Shown here one piece after another: positions 14,150-14,151 of a stretch of DNA of 14,151 nt (position 1 is its first letter; each line of letters starts with the position of its first letter). This DNA is from an uncultured Clostridia bacterium (lineage in GTDB: Bacteria > Bacillota > Clostridia > Lachnospirales > Anaerotignaceae): assembly GCA_937901125.1 (NCBI GenBank), contig CALCGT010000051.1, positions 1 through 14,151 on the forward strand. Direction: 5' to 3'. The position numbers and the translations under genes are program-made. The notes under the pieces were generated by a model. It made no database searches. It was not told the origin of the DNA and saw only the letters and a list, made by a program, of their open reading frames with translations.

Positions 14150-14151
14150 GT

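Noticed and set aside
1..14151. CRISPR array, tRNA genes, phage structural or defence-gene cluster
   Set aside because: No regularly spaced direct repeats, no tRNA cloverleaf with a TTCGA-type T-loop in an intergenic position, and no such protein families were seen on either strand.

Overview
The window is a stretch of a low-to-mid GC Firmicutes chromosome, most likely a Clostridia/Lachnospiraceae-type anaerobe. Evidence is the gene order dgt-dnaG-rpoD-trmK-nif3 (the Firmicutes macromolecular-synthesis cluster), strong AGGAGG-type ribosome binding sites, TTG/GTG starts, a PrpE protein very like that of Bacillus, and a bacterial class A RNase P RNA. No species name can be read from the sequence alone.

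Layout. 1-53 is one arm of a perfect 53-bp inverted repeat whose other arm is 14097-14149. 54-609 is AT-rich accessory DNA with no confident gene except a possible 34-aa ORF. 610-2247 is a large serine recombinase at the edge of an integrated element, and about 20 bp past its stop lies the 5' piece of a subtilisin-like protease gene (2466 down to about 2269, minus strand), cut just after its His-box. The element body would lie to the left, outside the window. 2558-3270 holds two overlapping genes for small helical proteins of unknown function. 3307-4012 is a 700-bp gene-free gap rich in inverted repeats; its last 320 bp look like a structured leader for prpE (4013-4801).

4969-12638 is the core block, all on the plus strand: dgt (HD-domain dNTPase), dnaG (primase), rpoD (primary sigma factor), a terminator, then trmK, a Nif3/DUF34 protein and a TGS-domain nucleoside kinase in tight succession. 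A consensus promoter starts inside the kinase stop codon and reads into a compact hairpin domain, then rnpB (about 12795-13144) and its terminator. 13264-14148 is an AT-rich tyrosine recombinase whose C-terminus, including the catalytic Tyr, is replaced by the 53-bp repeat.

Housekeeping functions (replication priming, dNTP control, transcription initiation, tRNA modification and processing, nucleotide salvage) thus sit between two recombinase genes of different chemistry. The most interesting points are the serine recombinase splitting a protease gene, the terminal inverted repeat that beheads the tyrosine recombinase (probably the same end of an IS3-like insertion sequence in both flanks, or an assembly breakpoint), and the apparently switchable leader RNAs before rnpB and prpE. 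I did not find a convincing new multi-gene defence or metabolic system.
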